From Pictodentalium vernedei (lineage: Eukaryota > Mollusca > Scaphopoda > Dentaliida > Dentaliidae): a stretch of 64,000 nt of DNA. A model generated the notes under the pieces. It was not told where the DNA came from and made no database searches. It saw only the letters and a program-made list of their open reading frames with translations. Of the stretch, positions 63,670 through 64,000 are shown piece by piece; positions within the stretch are counted from its first letter, which is position 1, and the number at the start of each line of letters is the position of its first letter. Position numbers and translations under genes: made by a program. The stretch spans positions 57,354,577 through 57,418,576 of the forward strand of contig CM062289.1 of NCBI GenBank assembly GCA_031216915.1. Direction: 5' to 3'.

Positions 63670-64000
63670 TCAAAAGGCATTTACGCGATAGCGTCAACAT
63701 TCTTTGTGTGGATACAATTAAGCAATGTTGGCTTTCAATCATTCCTCGCACCTTCTGTGATGAAATTATAGAATATACCCATACCGCGAGTGGTGAGCAT
63801 TTGGTACACCAAGCTACTTTGGGTATATTTCATTTGTACCATGATCGTCAGATTGTTAGGAGTTTAAATGTTAAATACAATATTCAGTATTAAATTCTAC
63901 ACAATGCCCGTACACACGTGCTAATCTGTATTTTGTTTACCTGAGCACCGATAGGCGGTACTTCGGCTGTCATTTTTTTCGGCGAAACGAAATGGAAAAA
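63670..64000 (+). other. No feature recognised at the right edge
   Basis: An 81-codon frame (63648-63893) has no domain signal and starts inside repeat G. The sequence is cut by the window end. Confidence 0.4.

Noticed and set aside
1-64000. CRISPR array or prokaryotic operon
   Set aside because: The regular repeats are satellites with diverged units; LINEs, SINEs and MITEs show this is animal DNA.

Overview
This is animal genomic DNA dominated by interspersed repeats and containing no host gene I can support. The tRNA- and 5S-headed SINEs, LINEs with endonuclease/RT ORFs, TA- and TTAA-flanked MITEs and satellites all point to a metazoan. The style of the SINE tails and of one dispersed repeat near 54.3 kb suggests a marine invertebrate, perhaps a mollusc or another lophotrochozoan, but I hold that loosely. 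Most open reading frames here are chance frames or frames running through hairpins.

0-14 kb: hairpin MITEs (367-578, 2380-2636, 3845-4005, 4835-4975, 10987-11107, 11177-11432), a worn satellite of about six units (6097-7055), and minus-strand remnants of one protein-coding element (8716-10486). 14.3-23.5 kb is the core of the window, a four-layer nest. A dispersed repeat (E) is split by an old 5'-truncated minus-strand LINE of the Tx1/L1 type with a poly(A) tail and a 10-bp target duplication (TSD). That LINE is split by a 5.76-kb unit with ~138-bp terminal inverted repeats (TIRs) and a TA TSD. Inside this unit lies an apparently intact LINE: ORF1 with a C-terminal SGNH esterase domain, then ORF2 with endonuclease, reverse transcriptase and a C-terminal zinc knuckle.

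23.5-38.4 kb: more long hairpins, two of them head to tail (23791-24266), a tandemly duplicated ~300-bp unit carrying a class-II tRNA-like module (32826-33520), and TA and TTAA MITEs. 38.6-42.5 kb: an in-frame 81-bp tandem array, a broken Ty3/Gypsy pol fossil with a MITE inside its integrase, and a retroelement ORF1-like fragment. 42.5-55 kb: hairpins, a 1.8-kb copy of repeat E with a nested MITE, and long quiet AT-rich DNA.

55.7-62.1 kb: two inverted arms of the same satellite about 3.5 kb apart, which together resemble a worn foldback element. The right arm hosts a tRNA-headed SINE with a 13-bp TSD. Just outside it is a 5S rRNA-headed SINE with a 12-bp TSD. Both SINEs share one body but differ in head and tail. 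A third short insert (59094-59292) shares the tail of the tRNA-headed SINE.

Functionally, only the LINE at 16803-21721 looks able to encode its own machinery. The MITEs must have been moved by transposases encoded elsewhere (Tc1/mariner-like for TA, piggyBac-like for TTAA), and the SINEs by a LINE in trans. All coordinates, identities and element borders were read by eye.
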